NCBI GenBank assembly: GCA_963920665.1
Contig: OY987267.1
Location: 2,480,001 to 2,544,000, forward strand
Length of the DNA: 64,000 bases
Origin: Straminergon stramineum
Taxonomy: Eukaryota > Streptophyta > Bryopsida > Hypnales > Calliergonaceae
Reading direction: 5' to 3'
Position 1 is the stretch's first letter. Each line of letters starts with the position of its first letter. Of this stretch, positions 1 through 10,232 are shown one piece after another. The notes under the pieces were generated by a model. That model made no database searches. It worked only from the letters and a program-made list of their open reading frames with translations, and was not told where the DNA came from. The position numbers and the translations under genes were made by a program.

Positions 1-561
1 GTATATTCTCCTCCACTACTGGTTAATTCTCCTCCACCACCGGTACACGCTCCTCCACTAGCGGTACAATCTCCTCCACTACTGGTTAATTCTCCTCCAC
101 CACCGGTACATTCTCCTCCGCCACCGGTACATTCTCCTCCACCACCGGTACATGCTCCTCCACAGCCCGTTCATGCTCCTCCACCACCGAAGCCCGTGGA
201 CACATTCTCCCTCAAGTGCGTCATCCACAACATTGCCGATCAGAGCGTGATATTTACTCTGGAAGTTGGTGGTCAAAGCTCGAAGAAGGTTGTGGCGGAG
301 AAAGGATGCTGGACCACCATTGCGCCTGTCACTGTGAGCTGCAAGGCTCCTGTGGTGCACTTGAGCGTGACTGTGAAGACGAACAAGGGCGTGTCGGTGA
401 CGAAGTCGTTTCCGATCCCCTTGTTGAATCAGTTCAAGTTGATCCAGCCGAAGAGCCTTAAGGTCTTGCCGCTGCTCGCTTACGATACACTGCGACCTAT
501 AGTTGGCAAGTTTCTGGAGATCGAGATCGCTCACACGAAGATCCTCTCATTCAAGCTCTAG
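1..561 (+). CDS. Extensin-like proline-rich protein, 3' end (5' truncated)
   Basis: The frame is open from base 1 to a TAG at 559-561, so the start lies outside the window. Residues 1-65 are about nine copies of a 7-residue (21-bp) unit of the form SPPPPVH, with variants such as SPPLLVN, APPLAVQ and APPQPVH; a two-unit block (SPPLLVN plus SPPPPVH) occurs twice. The remaining ~120 residues form a non-repetitive domain with many valines and three cysteines (in LKC, KGC and VSC contexts) that I do not recognise. Ser-Pro(4) motifs are the classical substrate for hydroxyproline arabinosylation in cell-wall extensins, so a secreted wall glycoprotein is the likely role, but the signal peptide would be off-window. 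It could also be a chimeric proline-rich protein with an enzymatic or binding C-terminus. Confidence 0.7.
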   Translation, partial: VYSPPLLVNSPPPPVHAPPLAVQSPPLLVNSPPPPVHSPPPPVHSPPPPVHAPPQPVHAPPPPKPVDTFSLKCVIHNIADQSVIFTLEVGGQSSKKVVAEKGCWTTIAPVTVSCKAPVVHLSVTVKTNKGVSVTKSFPIPLLNQFKLIQPKSLKVLPLLAYDTLRPIVGKFLEIEIAHTKILSFKL

Positions 562-1050
562 AAAGGTAATCTCACCAAAGCTATTCCGATCATCATGCTA
601 TAATTTTGCCGTGCTTGCTACCAAATCTCGCATTCATGAAGGTGGTCTTTTTCGTTTTAGTGAGAGAGCTTTCCGATCCTGTTTGTAGTTTTCATGAGAA
701 ATGTCACTTCTGCAGTTTCCACGAGATCGAACTTTTCTTTTGAAGTTCTCACGAAAGCTCCCTGCGTGTGCTGTTGACGGGAGCTTTCCTGTTTGTATTT
801 TTCGTATCGCTTTTCTGTTTGTAGCTTTCAAGAGAGCTTTCCTGTTCGACAGTGTATTTTTTGAGAGATTTCCTGTTTCTAGCTAGTTTTCATCTGCGAT
901 CTTTTCTGTGTAATATTTTTCGATGACAATGCAGACGAGTGTGCTGATCTATTTTAACCTTCTTTTTGATTTGCAGGAGACAAGCAATGGGGACGGTGGT
1001 TGATTCCGTTCGGTGTGACGTAGAATCAGCTCTAGCTATGAACTCATGAC
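562..1050 (+). other. 3' UTR region with probable intron and degenerate short repeats
   Basis: Five bases after the stop codon there is a donor-like GGTAATC (GT at 566-567), and a pyrimidine-rich tract ending in TTTGCAG stops at 977, so a 3'-UTR intron of about 412 bp is possible. Inside it, a motif like GAGAGCTTTCCTGTTTGTAG recurs five or six times in decayed form between about 660 and 910. No coding potential is seen. Confidence 0.35.
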
Positions 1051-1399
1051 AATGTGTTTTGGGGGCTGGGGTGGGGAATTTGGCTTGAAGTTAGAAATAA
1101 TCACATGCTCGTCAGTTGGGTCATGTCGATTTCAGATCAGTTGATCGCATTCTTGCTCCACGATTTTTAGTGGAGTCCCTTTATTATATGTGAAGGATTC
1201 TTGAGCTCAGACTCTGCGTATTTCACATTCAATTGTATGGATGGTTGTTATTGGAGCATTCGATTGGAGCATTCTATTTGACATGTTTTGAATCACGCTG
1301 TTCGACATGAATCCGATCGTTTGGAATGGACCCAACATGAATTTCTTCTATTATTTGGTGATGTGTAAATCTGTTTTATTTTTCTACGTGGGTTGTTCT

Positions 1400-1535
1400 T
1401 AAAGTTAGAGTAATAAAGCGGTGTACATTTTTTGGCATTCATTTCTGACATTAGATGAGAAATGTGCTTTGTAGTGTCCACCAAGGCATTCTCATTCACA
1501 AGCAAGGAGACTGTTCTCATACACTTGCAATCAAA
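1400..1535 (+). repeat. Dispersed repeat, copy 1 (partner 21370-21505)
   Basis: This block, which includes TGTACATTTTTTGGCATT and then a run matching GAGATGATAAATGT / GAGAAATGTG, aligns by eye with 21370-21505 in the same orientation. Both copies lie about 0.5-1 kb downstream of a plus-strand gene end. No ORF. Confidence 0.5.
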
Positions 1536-2064
1536 TTTTCTTCTAATCAACTGCATATATGGTCAATTTCATTAAAATGGTAGTATTCCATATGTCATTT
1601 TTCAGAAGAGACATGTAGGAAAGGTATATATTCCTGATATCTAGGACTATTATAGATGTAGAAATCTAGAAAAGGTATACATTTCAAACCACGCAATCTA
1701 AACAATCTCGATGACTTGTCTAGATTTCCAACATCTATGACTAATGTAGATTTCTAACATCTAGGACTAGTCTAGATTTCAAACCACGCAGTCTAAACCT
1801 TAAAAGTGCCAAAGTAGCATAATGGCCTACCAATTTGATGGAATCCCACCATTTTAATGTAATTGACTATATATGCAATAAAATTGTTTGTTTAAGCAAA
1901 TATTGTTTTTTTAGCGTTAGAAGCTAATAGATATGAGCCTCAACTACATTAGATTTTGAAGGAAAATTTACTCTAGAAATTTATTTAAAAAAATTGTAGA
2001 GTAGATTTTGAGAAGGTGAAATTGATTATGGTTATGAGGTTATACACTTTAGTCTCATATTTTT

Positions 2065-2340
2065 TTTCATGACCTCAATTTTAGATTTGGCATGTAAAAA
2101 GCGGATTGAAAGACTTCAAATCATTTTTACAATTTTAACACCTTCTTGATCCAACACTATAGTCTTTCAATCCACAAGTGATAATATTGTTGTGCTTTTT
2201 GTTTCCTATGTGATCTATAGTATGTCTAGTTTGATTTCATATGATTACAATTTTTGAAAAATTGATAAAATTATTCAACATTTGGACTTTTTGTTTAGCT
2301 TAGAGCAAACACCACGAAGTTCAAAAAAGACCTTAGACAT
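2065..2340 (-). repeat. Dispersed repeat, uninterrupted copy (partner 63485-63955)
   Basis: Read against the reverse complement of 63485-63955, this segment matches over most of its length, including shared blocks around GACTTCAAATCA, CTTTCAATCCA and TATGTCTAGTTTGA. The 63-kb copy contains an extra 150-bp hairpin element that is absent here, so this copy acts as an empty site. No coding content. Confidence 0.6.
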
Positions 2341-3431
2341 TTAGGAGTTACTAATAAGTGCATGTGAAATTTGCATCTAGTGGAGTATTGAATATCATAA
2401 ATGTAAGGTCATATAATGATGAAATCAAGCTTCTTTTGACATGTGAACAACATGACTATTACTCACAATTATTATTCTAGTAATTATATCATTGTCAATT
2501 TCAAGAGTGATAACATGGGTACCATGATGGCAAAAATTTGATGTTTGCCACTTTGCCTTACCATCTATTTCACAACTCTATTCATAATTGTATGGCTTTG
2601 ATTGCCACAACTCCATCTAGTGACCCTAATTTTTTCTCAAATTTTTATTTTTGACTATTTTTCTGAACTCTTATATTTGTGAGGATAATAGGACTTGACA
2701 TTCAACATCATGAAGTTTTAGTGCAATAAACATTAGAAGAAAATTTGGAGTTAAAGAAGTCCGTGAATTCCCTAGAGTTCCCGAACTATAGGAACTCACC
2801 ACATCACCACTCTAATATGGTCAAAAGACAGCCACGTCAAATAATTTTAATTATTTAATATTATAAAATATTTTTTCAAATGAGTTTTCAGTTTCTTAAT
2901 AATTTTTGAAATTTTTGGGAAAAAAAATTTCATTTTTTTTTCAAATTAAAAAATTTTGACAACAATGGTTGGTTTAGAGTTCCTAGACAATAAGGGGAAC
3001 AGCCCTAACATGGCCCTCCCTTGCCCCGAAATATCTTCTAATGGGGTAAGTGATTGCAAGAAAGGCTTCAACTATTTTCCACCATATCATGTGTACCTTT
3101 GAAAACTGAAAAATTCAATGTAAATTGTTTGACATAGATGTAACTATGGCCATTTTAAATTAATGTTAACTTTTTTCTAAAATTTATTTGGTAGGGAATA
3201 TGATTTTTGATAATGTGTCACAATGCAAGTTTAGGAGGGTTTAGAGTAATATTGAATACCCATTTATAGAATTAGGAGTAACTTTCAAACACAAGTTTTT
3301 AACTTCTAAAGTCCCAAGGTGTTCTATTCATCAATTTCCACTCAAAACTACCATTCTATTCTAAATTAATGGCAAAAACTTTTGAACCTATTTTCTTGTT
3401 TGTCTAACTGTAGGATCTTACACTAAACTAG

Positions 3432-5175
3432 TTAACCTCTAAAAGCCCAAGGTTTTTGGGGGTCTAAAGACATCATTGCTTTTGAAGTGTTATAGATCAA
3501 AATGCCACTTAGGTATAGAAATCTCAACCGTACAATCTTGTAGTGTACATCTTGTATATGACATGAATCAAATTTGGAGTCATTTGGCCACGTAGATTGC
3601 AAGATTATAATGTTTTAGTGTTGAAAAAGGATTCTGAAATTTTCCTAGTAACACATTTGGAGGTGAAATTTGATTTCTAAACCTACTCAAATGAAAAAAC
3701 TTTAAACTATAAAGTGATTTTAAACCATTGTACAAACACATTGGTGAAAAAAAAAATCAATCAATTGACTCATTGTGTTTGCAAAATGGCTTTGAGATGT
3801 CAAAAAATAGCAAGAAAAGTTGCAAAAATCACATCAAAACCTGAACCTCCTTCTACTAAAATGCTTCTCAGTTCCTCATAACTTCTTGGATTGAAATGAA
3901 ATTTCAGACACACAAACTAGACTAGTATGCACAACTTCCCCCCCCCCCCCAACATTATTGGGAACGGACACTGTATGAAGAAGAAACAAGCCGCCAAAGC
4001 TCATTGTAATCTAAAAATGTCGGGATTTTGAACTTCGAATTGCTCCCAAACATTCAAAACATCTTGGATTGACATGAAAATTCTACCACAATAACTAGAA
4101 TTCAAGGGGAACAAAACACAACAAATTTTATTGAAAACAAATATTAGATGAAGGAGATACAAGCCCCCGAAGTTGCAATCATCAAATGCAGTTTGGTGAA
4201 CTCAAATAGAACCTGTGAACTTCGATTGGCTTCCAAAAAATCATTTCATATTGGATTGATCTGAAAATTTTACCACACAAACTAGAAAAGAGAGCGTAAA
4301 TTTTCCAACAAATTTTATTGAATTCGGACATCGGATGCAAAAGTTACAATACTTTGAATTGGACTTGAAACTATGTGAGGACACTTTTCGTCCCTTGGGG
4401 TGTTTAGGGGTTAAGGTATTTGCATTTGAAGTGAAGAAATCCAATTTTTTGGCACCATGAATGACTAGATTTTAAGGCTTTAATTCTTCTTAGCTTAATA
4501 TTTTTGCAATACTAGTATTGAATTAAAAAAAATTGAGTTGAAGAATTTAGTTGAAACTTTCTAAATAAAATTTAATGAATTCACTACACTTCATTTTTTA
4601 TTCTTAGAAAATTATTATGTAGAAGTATAATTTACAAGATAGTACAAAAAACAAAATCAATAATAGGTCTAAGATAGAATTGAATCACAATAATCTCAAT
4701 GGTGAGACTATGAGACTATTCTAGCGCGTGATCTAAGCCTTGTCAAACTATTGGTTTGGAAACTTGTAAAACTTGCATTAAAAAATGAATCCTATAAGAT
4801 ATTTTTTCAAGAAGACACTCAGATTACCTAAAGAACAAGATTATCTTTAACTCTCTCATCACTAGTCAAATTTTAAAAAATCAAATCTTTCTATGTAGAC
4901 AAAAACACTTTCTATGAGAAGCAAAATTTTAAAATTTTATTTTGACTTCTTGTGAAATTTTTTGTCCTACCTAACAACCCTTTAGTTTTGGGTTTTAGGT
5001 AGCATAACGTTTGCTCTTGTGCACTACTTCAAAAAAAATACTATACTACTAAAAAGCTAATTTGCTTTTCTATCTTGTAAAAAAACTTCAAAAATCATGG
5101 TAAAAATTGATATCTTAGAAGCCTACACAAATTCTATTTTCTCCCTCGAAGGAATATTCGGACTTTAGGGGTTAA
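3432..5175 (+). mobile_element. TTAA-bounded non-coding element, interrupted copy
   Basis: Left end TTAACCTCTAAAAG at 3432; right end CTTTAGGGGTTAA ending at 5175. The first ~210 bp and the last ~740 bp match, by eye, the corresponding parts of the 935-bp element at 28321-29255 (for example the GTAGATTGCAAGAT block near 3590). The middle is occupied by a tandem repeat (3840-4350), and a second right-end-like TTTAGGGGTTAA ends at 4414, so this is either one element with an insertion or two overlapping copies. No transposase ORF. Confidence 0.5.
3840..4350 (+). repeat. Degenerate tandem repeat, about three units of 165-185 bp
   Basis: Three successive blocks each contain, in order, a GAACTTCGA-like start, TTGGATTGA-ATGAAA, a run like ACCACA-AACTAGA, ACAAATTTTATTGAA and a segment with GGATGAAAAG/TACAA. 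Units run roughly 3840-4024, 4024-4190 and 4190-4350. A poly-C run sits in unit 1 at about 3942-3952. Confidence 0.55.
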
Positions 5176-5468
5176 ACTATGATTCATCACAACTATACAA
5201 GTGTGTGAGCATAGCAAGCGCATGAGCCTAGAACTTAGGTGTAAGTAGATACTCTACAACCATTGAAGATGCTTATAACATGAATACCTATAATATAGGT
5301 ATCTATAACATAGTTATACTATAATCATGGAAGATGTCTATAATATAGATGCCTATTGTATAGATGTCTAGACTTCTAAGTTCATACTTAAGCTTATAAT
5401 CGTAGACTCATATAATAACAAACCTCCTCTCCCCCTTCCAATTGGAAATTGTATAACTAAAGATTCTC

Positions 5469-6232
5469 TTAACCCCAAGAATTTCAAAGTATTGGAATGC
5501 ATTTTTTAGAATTTAGACTCCTTTAGTTTCAAATTTTTAGTGTAATTTTTTGAAACCTTTTTGAAACCTTTTCAAAAGTTTTATATAAGTTTTATTTCAT
5601 TTGGTGTAGGGGGAAAATTTATGACTTGTTAAGCATAAAATGCTTATGCATAGGCAACAAGAAGAAATTGCAAAAAAAATCAAAATTATTATTTTTTCAT
5701 ATTTTTTCTATTAAAATATATCTGTAAATAAATCAAATTTCTTATTTGTTCCATTTGGTTATGGATGTGAAAGTTCAGAACAATTGTTTATTACACAAAT
5801 AGGTAATTTTTTTGAAAAAATATCATATAAAATCTATTTTAGAATTCAATTTTTACAAATTTTCTAAATAAATGCATCTATATAGTCTAGGTTACTACCT
5901 AAACCAATTTTCAATTTGATTTCCCATGATGAAAATTTGAGCAAGAAAACTTTGTAGTGGAAAAACTTTAAGTTAAAGGGATTCCATCTAAAAAACTAGT
6001 AAAGTAAGTGCTAGAACATCTTTTCTTTTCCTAGTTCGAACACTAATATCTTGCAATCAACATGTTTAGTGATTGAAATTTTTTTTTCCACATTTTCATA
6101 CAAATCTAATGCAAGATCCTAAGGTTGAATTTGAAAAAAAATTAAATTTTTTTTCATTGTAGCTCATTATACTAGAAATGGTAGTTTAAAGCAATTTTAG
6201 TTGAAAAATAGACATGAACCTTCAGAAATTAA
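5469..6232 (-). mobile_element. TTAA-bounded non-coding element, inverted deleted copy
   Basis: Relative to the 28321-29255 element this copy is inverted. Its left end is TTAACCCC at 5469. It contains the ACTAATATCTTGCAATC block near 6045 (complement of the 28-kb GATTGCAAGATATTAG) and a CTAGAAATGG block near 6173 (complement of CCATTTCTAG), and it ends in a decayed CCTTCAGAAATTAA at about 6219-6232. Length is about 764 bp, so it is internally deleted. Confidence 0.5.
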
Positions 6233-6320
6233 TGTGTTACCATTGTAACATAAGTCCATCCTCACAAAATATCTTCACCTACTCACATGGCCCAACATGG
6301 TTGTAAAATAGTCATAATTA

Positions 6321-6573
6321 GGGGAGATTTGAGGCCTCTACATGCCTACGAGTTCCCATGTTGTAGGGAACGTAGGAACTACGCCACTGCTACAGTCTGA
6401 CATGGCCAAGACCGTACTACATCAAATTTTTTTTTTTCAACTTCTTTTTGCATTTTAGAACTAATTTTTTTTTTATATTTATATGTTGACGGCAACTAGC
6501 TGTTTTGGGATAGCATAGGGAACAAATAGGGGAACAACCCTTAAACGGGCATGTCGAGGCCTCAAATCTCCTC
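6321..6573. mobile_element. MITE-like element with 18-bp inverted termini
   Basis: GGGGAGATTTGAGGCCTC (6321-6338) faces GAGGCCTCAAATCTCCTC (6556-6573), one mismatch in 18, bounding 253 bp without an ORF. No unambiguous target duplication: the left flank ends in AATTA and the right begins TAATG. A decayed relative is visible at about 2757-3048 (shared GTTCCC, GGAACT, GGGGAACA-CCCT blocks). Confidence 0.6.
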
Positions 6574-7814
6574 TAATGCGGAATGCTTTTGCAACTTTTT
6601 AAAGATAATTAAGAAATGCACCTAATATAAAATATTTTTCAATTAAGTTTTTCTAGTTTTGACTTTGGAAATTTGAAAATATTAGAACTATTCTCCAAAT
6701 CACATATATTCTTTTCTTCAAAATTTATGATTCTCATTTATCACAAGTTATAATTAACATAGAGTTCTACAGACCACTAACCTATAACTATAATTGAAGA
6801 ATAGGACAACTAAGAATACTAATTGATGCACAACAGCTTCAATCGGCGGTTCTAGATTGATTACCGTGGCTCTAAGTTATCAGAAGTTAGGATTACGAAA
6901 TGTGAGAATGACCATTAAGTTATAGCGCGAACTGACTGGGGCCGAGACTTCAAGCATTGATTTGAGTGTTTAGAATTGGGGTGGCCATTTGCACATGAGC
7001 TTATGTTGCTGTGAGAAATTGGAATCCGTGTGTTGCTGAGTTCAAGAAGCTGAGTGTTCGGCCGTGGCATCTCCGCCTCCCAAGAGTGCTTTGGTAATCC
7101 CTTGCCTGTTGTCCAATGCATGATATCGTACAGTAGACTGGCCCCTGCAGAACGCCGCTAAAAAGATTTGTCGAAGAAGCTGTGTTGAGAGTACTTTCTC
7201 ACTTCGTACAACAGCTGAATGTAGTTGTTACTGGATCGTCGCTTGTGGCTTCGACTGTTACCGCGGTATTCAGTTGGCTATGGCTGCACCGACCTATTAA
7301 TTTGAAGAGGCATCCAGGGCAACCACAAATGTGGACTATGATACGCAACCACGGCTATGGCAGTCTTGGTGTCGGAGGCAAGCGTTTTGCTTGGCCAGCT
7401 GTTCTTTATGCATTCACTGTTCGTGATACCGACGGAGATTAGAATTTCTTCATGCACATTCAAAACCTTCCAACGACACGTACCTGTGGAAAAACTGCCA
7501 AAGGAAATCAAGGTAGAGTGATCTAGAGGGAGGTCAATACTACAAGGATATTCTAGCTCATACCAATTTGAAGTACCCAGGCCAGAGACTGATGCTGAAT
7601 TTGTCAATCGGGAGAGGGCTGCCTGCAAGATGCCGTAGAGAAACAGGATTTTAGGTATGGCACTGTCATTTAACCTCATGCAAGATCTTCATGCTCTAGG
7701 ACCCTATCTTCTGGATCCCATCAGGAAAATGTAATGGTGCCAATGAATCGAATAGGAGTCAGCACATCTTTGAAGGCCATTGGCAACAAGAATGCTCGAA
7801 GGCATATTGGCAAT
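6574..7814. other. Gene-poor stretch with possible decayed coding segments at 7180-7790
   Basis: Base composition becomes more balanced from about 6830. On the plus strand, 7183-7441 is open (no ATG until about 7331) and encodes a run with WPAVLYAFTVRD; at about 7560-7637 another frame encodes SYQFEVPRPETDAEFVNRE before a stop. On the minus strand 7278-7679 is open for 133 codons from an ATG. Neither strand yields a continuous multi-exon gene that I recognise, so this may be a pseudogene or chance openness. Confidence 0.25.
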
Positions 7815-7993
7815 GACCGATGAAAAAAACCTAATTTTTTAATATTTTGAATAAAGAATAGAGAAAACAAACACATTCCTTGAAAACCGGTTCAATTTGG
7901 GTAGTTGGCAAATCTCAAGAAATCCCTGACGCTGGAATGATTTAGTTAAGGGGACTTTGAGGATATGGTAAACTTGGCCCACTTGTGCTTATG

Positions 7994-8190
7994 TCAGGGC
8001 ACCACTTGCACCGCTTCTCTGATCAAGACATTCAATTCATTGTTCATTTCTGAATCGGTAGACTTTGCAGTCTGAGCTTGAAGTTCTTTGAAAGTCTGTG
8101 CTTTAAGTTCTAACGTACCATTTCTGAAACAAAGTCTGTGCTTCGTGGTAGAACCACCCATTCCGGACCAGGACCCCATGGGCAATCAAT
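7994..8190 (-). pseudogene. Decayed C-terminal coding fragment, copy 1
   Basis: The minus strand reads QTAKSTDSEMNNELNVLIR followed by EAVQVVP and a stop, and the same residue string (with a few substitutions) occurs in the duplicate at 11960-12150. Upstream of this the two copies are in different frames: copy 1 reads through an alternative frame where copy 2 reads FYHKAQTL, indicating an indel. The protein family is not recognised. Conservation of frame at the C-terminal end suggests a once-coding segment, possibly from a transposable element. Confidence 0.4.
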
Positions 8191-8266
8191 ACGTAATTGG
8201 AAATTCAACACAGACTGACTGATTTCTATCCATAAGTGTCCTCGGTTTTGAGAGCCAAAATAGTTT

Positions 8267-8496
8267 TTAACCCTGTAAGGACAAGCTGGTCTCCGTGGAA
8301 ATCATCCTTTTTGATACAGTGTGAATCATCTACTCTAAGAAAACCGAAGTAGTCATTTGAGGTTAAACTATTGTGCAAGGCCCTCTCCTTACTTAAGACA
8401 AAATTTCAAGGATGAACAATTTCACTTTTGTCTTACATGAAAGTATTCTGTGTCATCCATGGGACACTTCAGCTCCGGACAGCGTTATAGGGTTAA
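8267..8496 (+). mobile_element. 230-bp TTAA-bounded MITE, copy 1
   Basis: The left end TTAACCCTGTAAGG and the right end ...GTTATAGGGTTAA are inverted repeats beginning with CCCT just inside TTAA. The same 230-bp length recurs at 12298-12527 and 63125-63354. Internal shared blocks include CTGGTCTCCGTGGAAATCA and a CACTTTTGTC run. No ORF. Confidence 0.75.
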
Positions 8497-8600
8497 ATGA
8501 GCAGTTCTGGAAGACTCTATGCATAGGGGTATGTGTCTAGATCAACCTTTGGTTTCCAAAACTCATAGTAATTTCAATGCACGGCATAAAATCGTATGAA

Positions 8601-9936
8601 ACAACGTTATGTTCTGTCAGATGATAGAAGATATTAGCCTTATGAATGCAATAGTAAGTGTGGGATTGCTTACAATAGAGAGGCTGGTGCATGCCCAAGC
8701 TCTCGAAACGGACTATTTATCCAGCTTCTTGGTGCAATGTCTTGTAGAGCTATTCAAGTGCGAGAATTCCTGATACCTGACTCTACTAGCAGCAAACTTT
8801 ACTGCGCATGCTGCATCTGGCTTTAAAATCTTGTCTGTTCATATACTTTTTCTGCAATGATGTGTTAGTTGTTCTGAATAAGATTCTAGACCCAACTCTG
8901 GGTAAACCTTGATTCAAATTTTACCGGCCATTCGTTTAATTCAATTTTTGCGAATTAAGTGGGGCTTCGCGCCTGCAACTTGAGTCATATTTTTCCCTTT
9001 GAAATGCCCGGCGATCGACTGTGAGGCAGGTGTGCATTGCAAATGCCTTGCATCTGGAACTTACTGCGATGAATTGTGTGAATTGCTGCAACTGTGTGAT
9101 TTGCTGCAACAGCCATGATGAGGTCGTGAGGCAGGAGGGTGGGAAGGCGACGTGGAGTGGAACTAAACTGCGCGCCTTCGCCCAAAGGTTTCTACCAGTC
9201 CTTGCATTTCACAAGATGGAAAGGTACTGCAGTGCTTACTCACATTCCTATGTTATTATTTCTTTGAATGGTATCCGTCGTTCGCACATTATTCATTTGT
9301 TGAAAGAATAACCAATTTGAATACTTAGTTGTGAATTGCCGGCAAGATTTAACTTCTTTGCGAGCAAGTACTGTTATTAAAATTAGAAACGAACTATCTG
9401 CACTGACTATTTCACATGTTAGAAAATTAGGTTCGAATTTATTCGATTTAATATGATTAGCAATTGGATTTTCTTCATTGCAACAGTAACATACTTGTAA
9501 TCTTCGTTAACAATTTTCCAAGTGACAGGTACATTAATTAGGGGTGTTGGAGTGCCCAGAATCGAATATACTTGAAATTCTTCTTCATGTGGAGATATTT
9601 GACACACATTAAACAGTGCTGCTAACTTAAGGTTTGTTCGCACTAGATGTTAAATAGTGTTGTTACTGAGGGTAATAGGAACAAATTTAGACCTACTTCT
9701 GAACCTCTGAACCGGATTCCCATTGCAAACATCACCCGTAACACCGAATGCGAACAGCCGTAGCTTTATTCAAGTTAATTATTCGGGTCCAACTACTGTA
9801 CTGAGGCTTACGTCACGTGTATTCCTGTACGTCAGCTCTGGGACCTACTCATAAATGGTAGACCCAATGTGGGAAGCTTCAATTTTGTTCGCCTGGGTCT
9901 ACAATTCCACATTGCTCGTATGAGCAGAACCCTGAG
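8601..9936. other. No gene seen
   Basis: Frames are open for up to 96 codons (about 9021-9311) but lack an ATG start, recognisable domains or a splicing partner. Nothing further is supported. Confidence 0.5.
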
Positions 9937-9968
9937 CCCAATACTGTACTGCACAGTACAGTATTGGG
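9937..9968. repeat. Perfect 15-bp inverted repeat with 2-bp spacer
   Basis: CCCAATACTGTACTG (9937-9951), spacer CA, CAGTACAGTATTGGG (9954-9968). It could extrude as a small hairpin, and it lies 42 bp left of the TA-flanked element. Confidence 0.85.
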
Positions 9969-10010
9969 AGAATCAATGGTAAGCAGGTGTCGGTATGTTA
10001 GCGGGCCGTA

Positions 10011-10230
10011 AGGTAAGAGCACCCGAAAGCGTCCCTGCACCCGATTGCGTCAGATTCTACACAGCATGATCATTTCAGGCTGTAAATGTAAGTACTTAGA
10101 ACATAGCTTATTTTTTTTGACCTAAATTGATAAGAGATCTACAGTCCAGCTACATTTATGTTCTAGAATGAATTCCTGACGTAGAATCTAACGCAATTAG
10201 GTGCAAGGACGCTTTCGGGTGTTCTTACCT
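10011..10230. mobile_element. MITE with ~50-bp inverted termini and TA target duplication
   Basis: The left arm starting AGGTAAGAGCACCCGAAAGC (10011) is the near-perfect complement of the right arm ending GCTTTCGGGTGTTCTTACCT (10230), continuing inward for about 50 bp with few mismatches. The next bases also pair loosely (GTAAATGTA against TACATTTAT). Both ends are flanked by TA, as expected for Tc1/mariner-type insertion. No ORF. Confidence 0.75.
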
Positions 10231-10232
10231 TA

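Larger units (their letters stand above)
1051..3431. other. Gene-free AT-rich stretch
   Basis: No open frame with coding character. It contains a locally repeated motif around 1640-1800 (a CTAGATTTC / AACCACGCA block occurring twice, at about 1686-1710 and 1771-1797), the repeat segments described separately at 1400-1535 and 2065-2340, and a degenerate relative (about 2757-3048) of the inverted-repeat element at 6321-6573. Confidence 0.6.
7815..8600 (+). repeat. Segmental duplication, copy 1 (partner 11675-12620)
   Basis: This aligns in the same orientation with 11675-12620. Examples are the AATTTTTTAATATTTTG-ATAAAGA start, the GGGCACCACTTGCACCGCTT block (7997 versus 11970), and the CTCTATGCAT-GGGGTATGTGTCTA block after the 230-bp element. 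The second copy has extra sequence near 12155-12260. Each copy contains one 230-bp TTAA element and one decayed coding stretch on the minus strand. Confidence 0.75.

Noticed and set aside
3942..3952. Poly-C run as a regulatory motif
   Set aside because: It is a simple homopolymer inside a decayed tandem repeat, with no supporting context.
7278..7679. 133-codon minus-strand frame starting with ATG
   Set aside because: No recognised motif, no splice partner, and equally plausible short frames lie on the other strand; left as part of an unassigned region.
9021..9311. 96-codon plus-strand frame with many cysteines
   Set aside because: It begins without ATG, has no homology I recognise, and the CNC/CCN runs come from a simple local GTGTGATTTGCTGCAA-type repeat.
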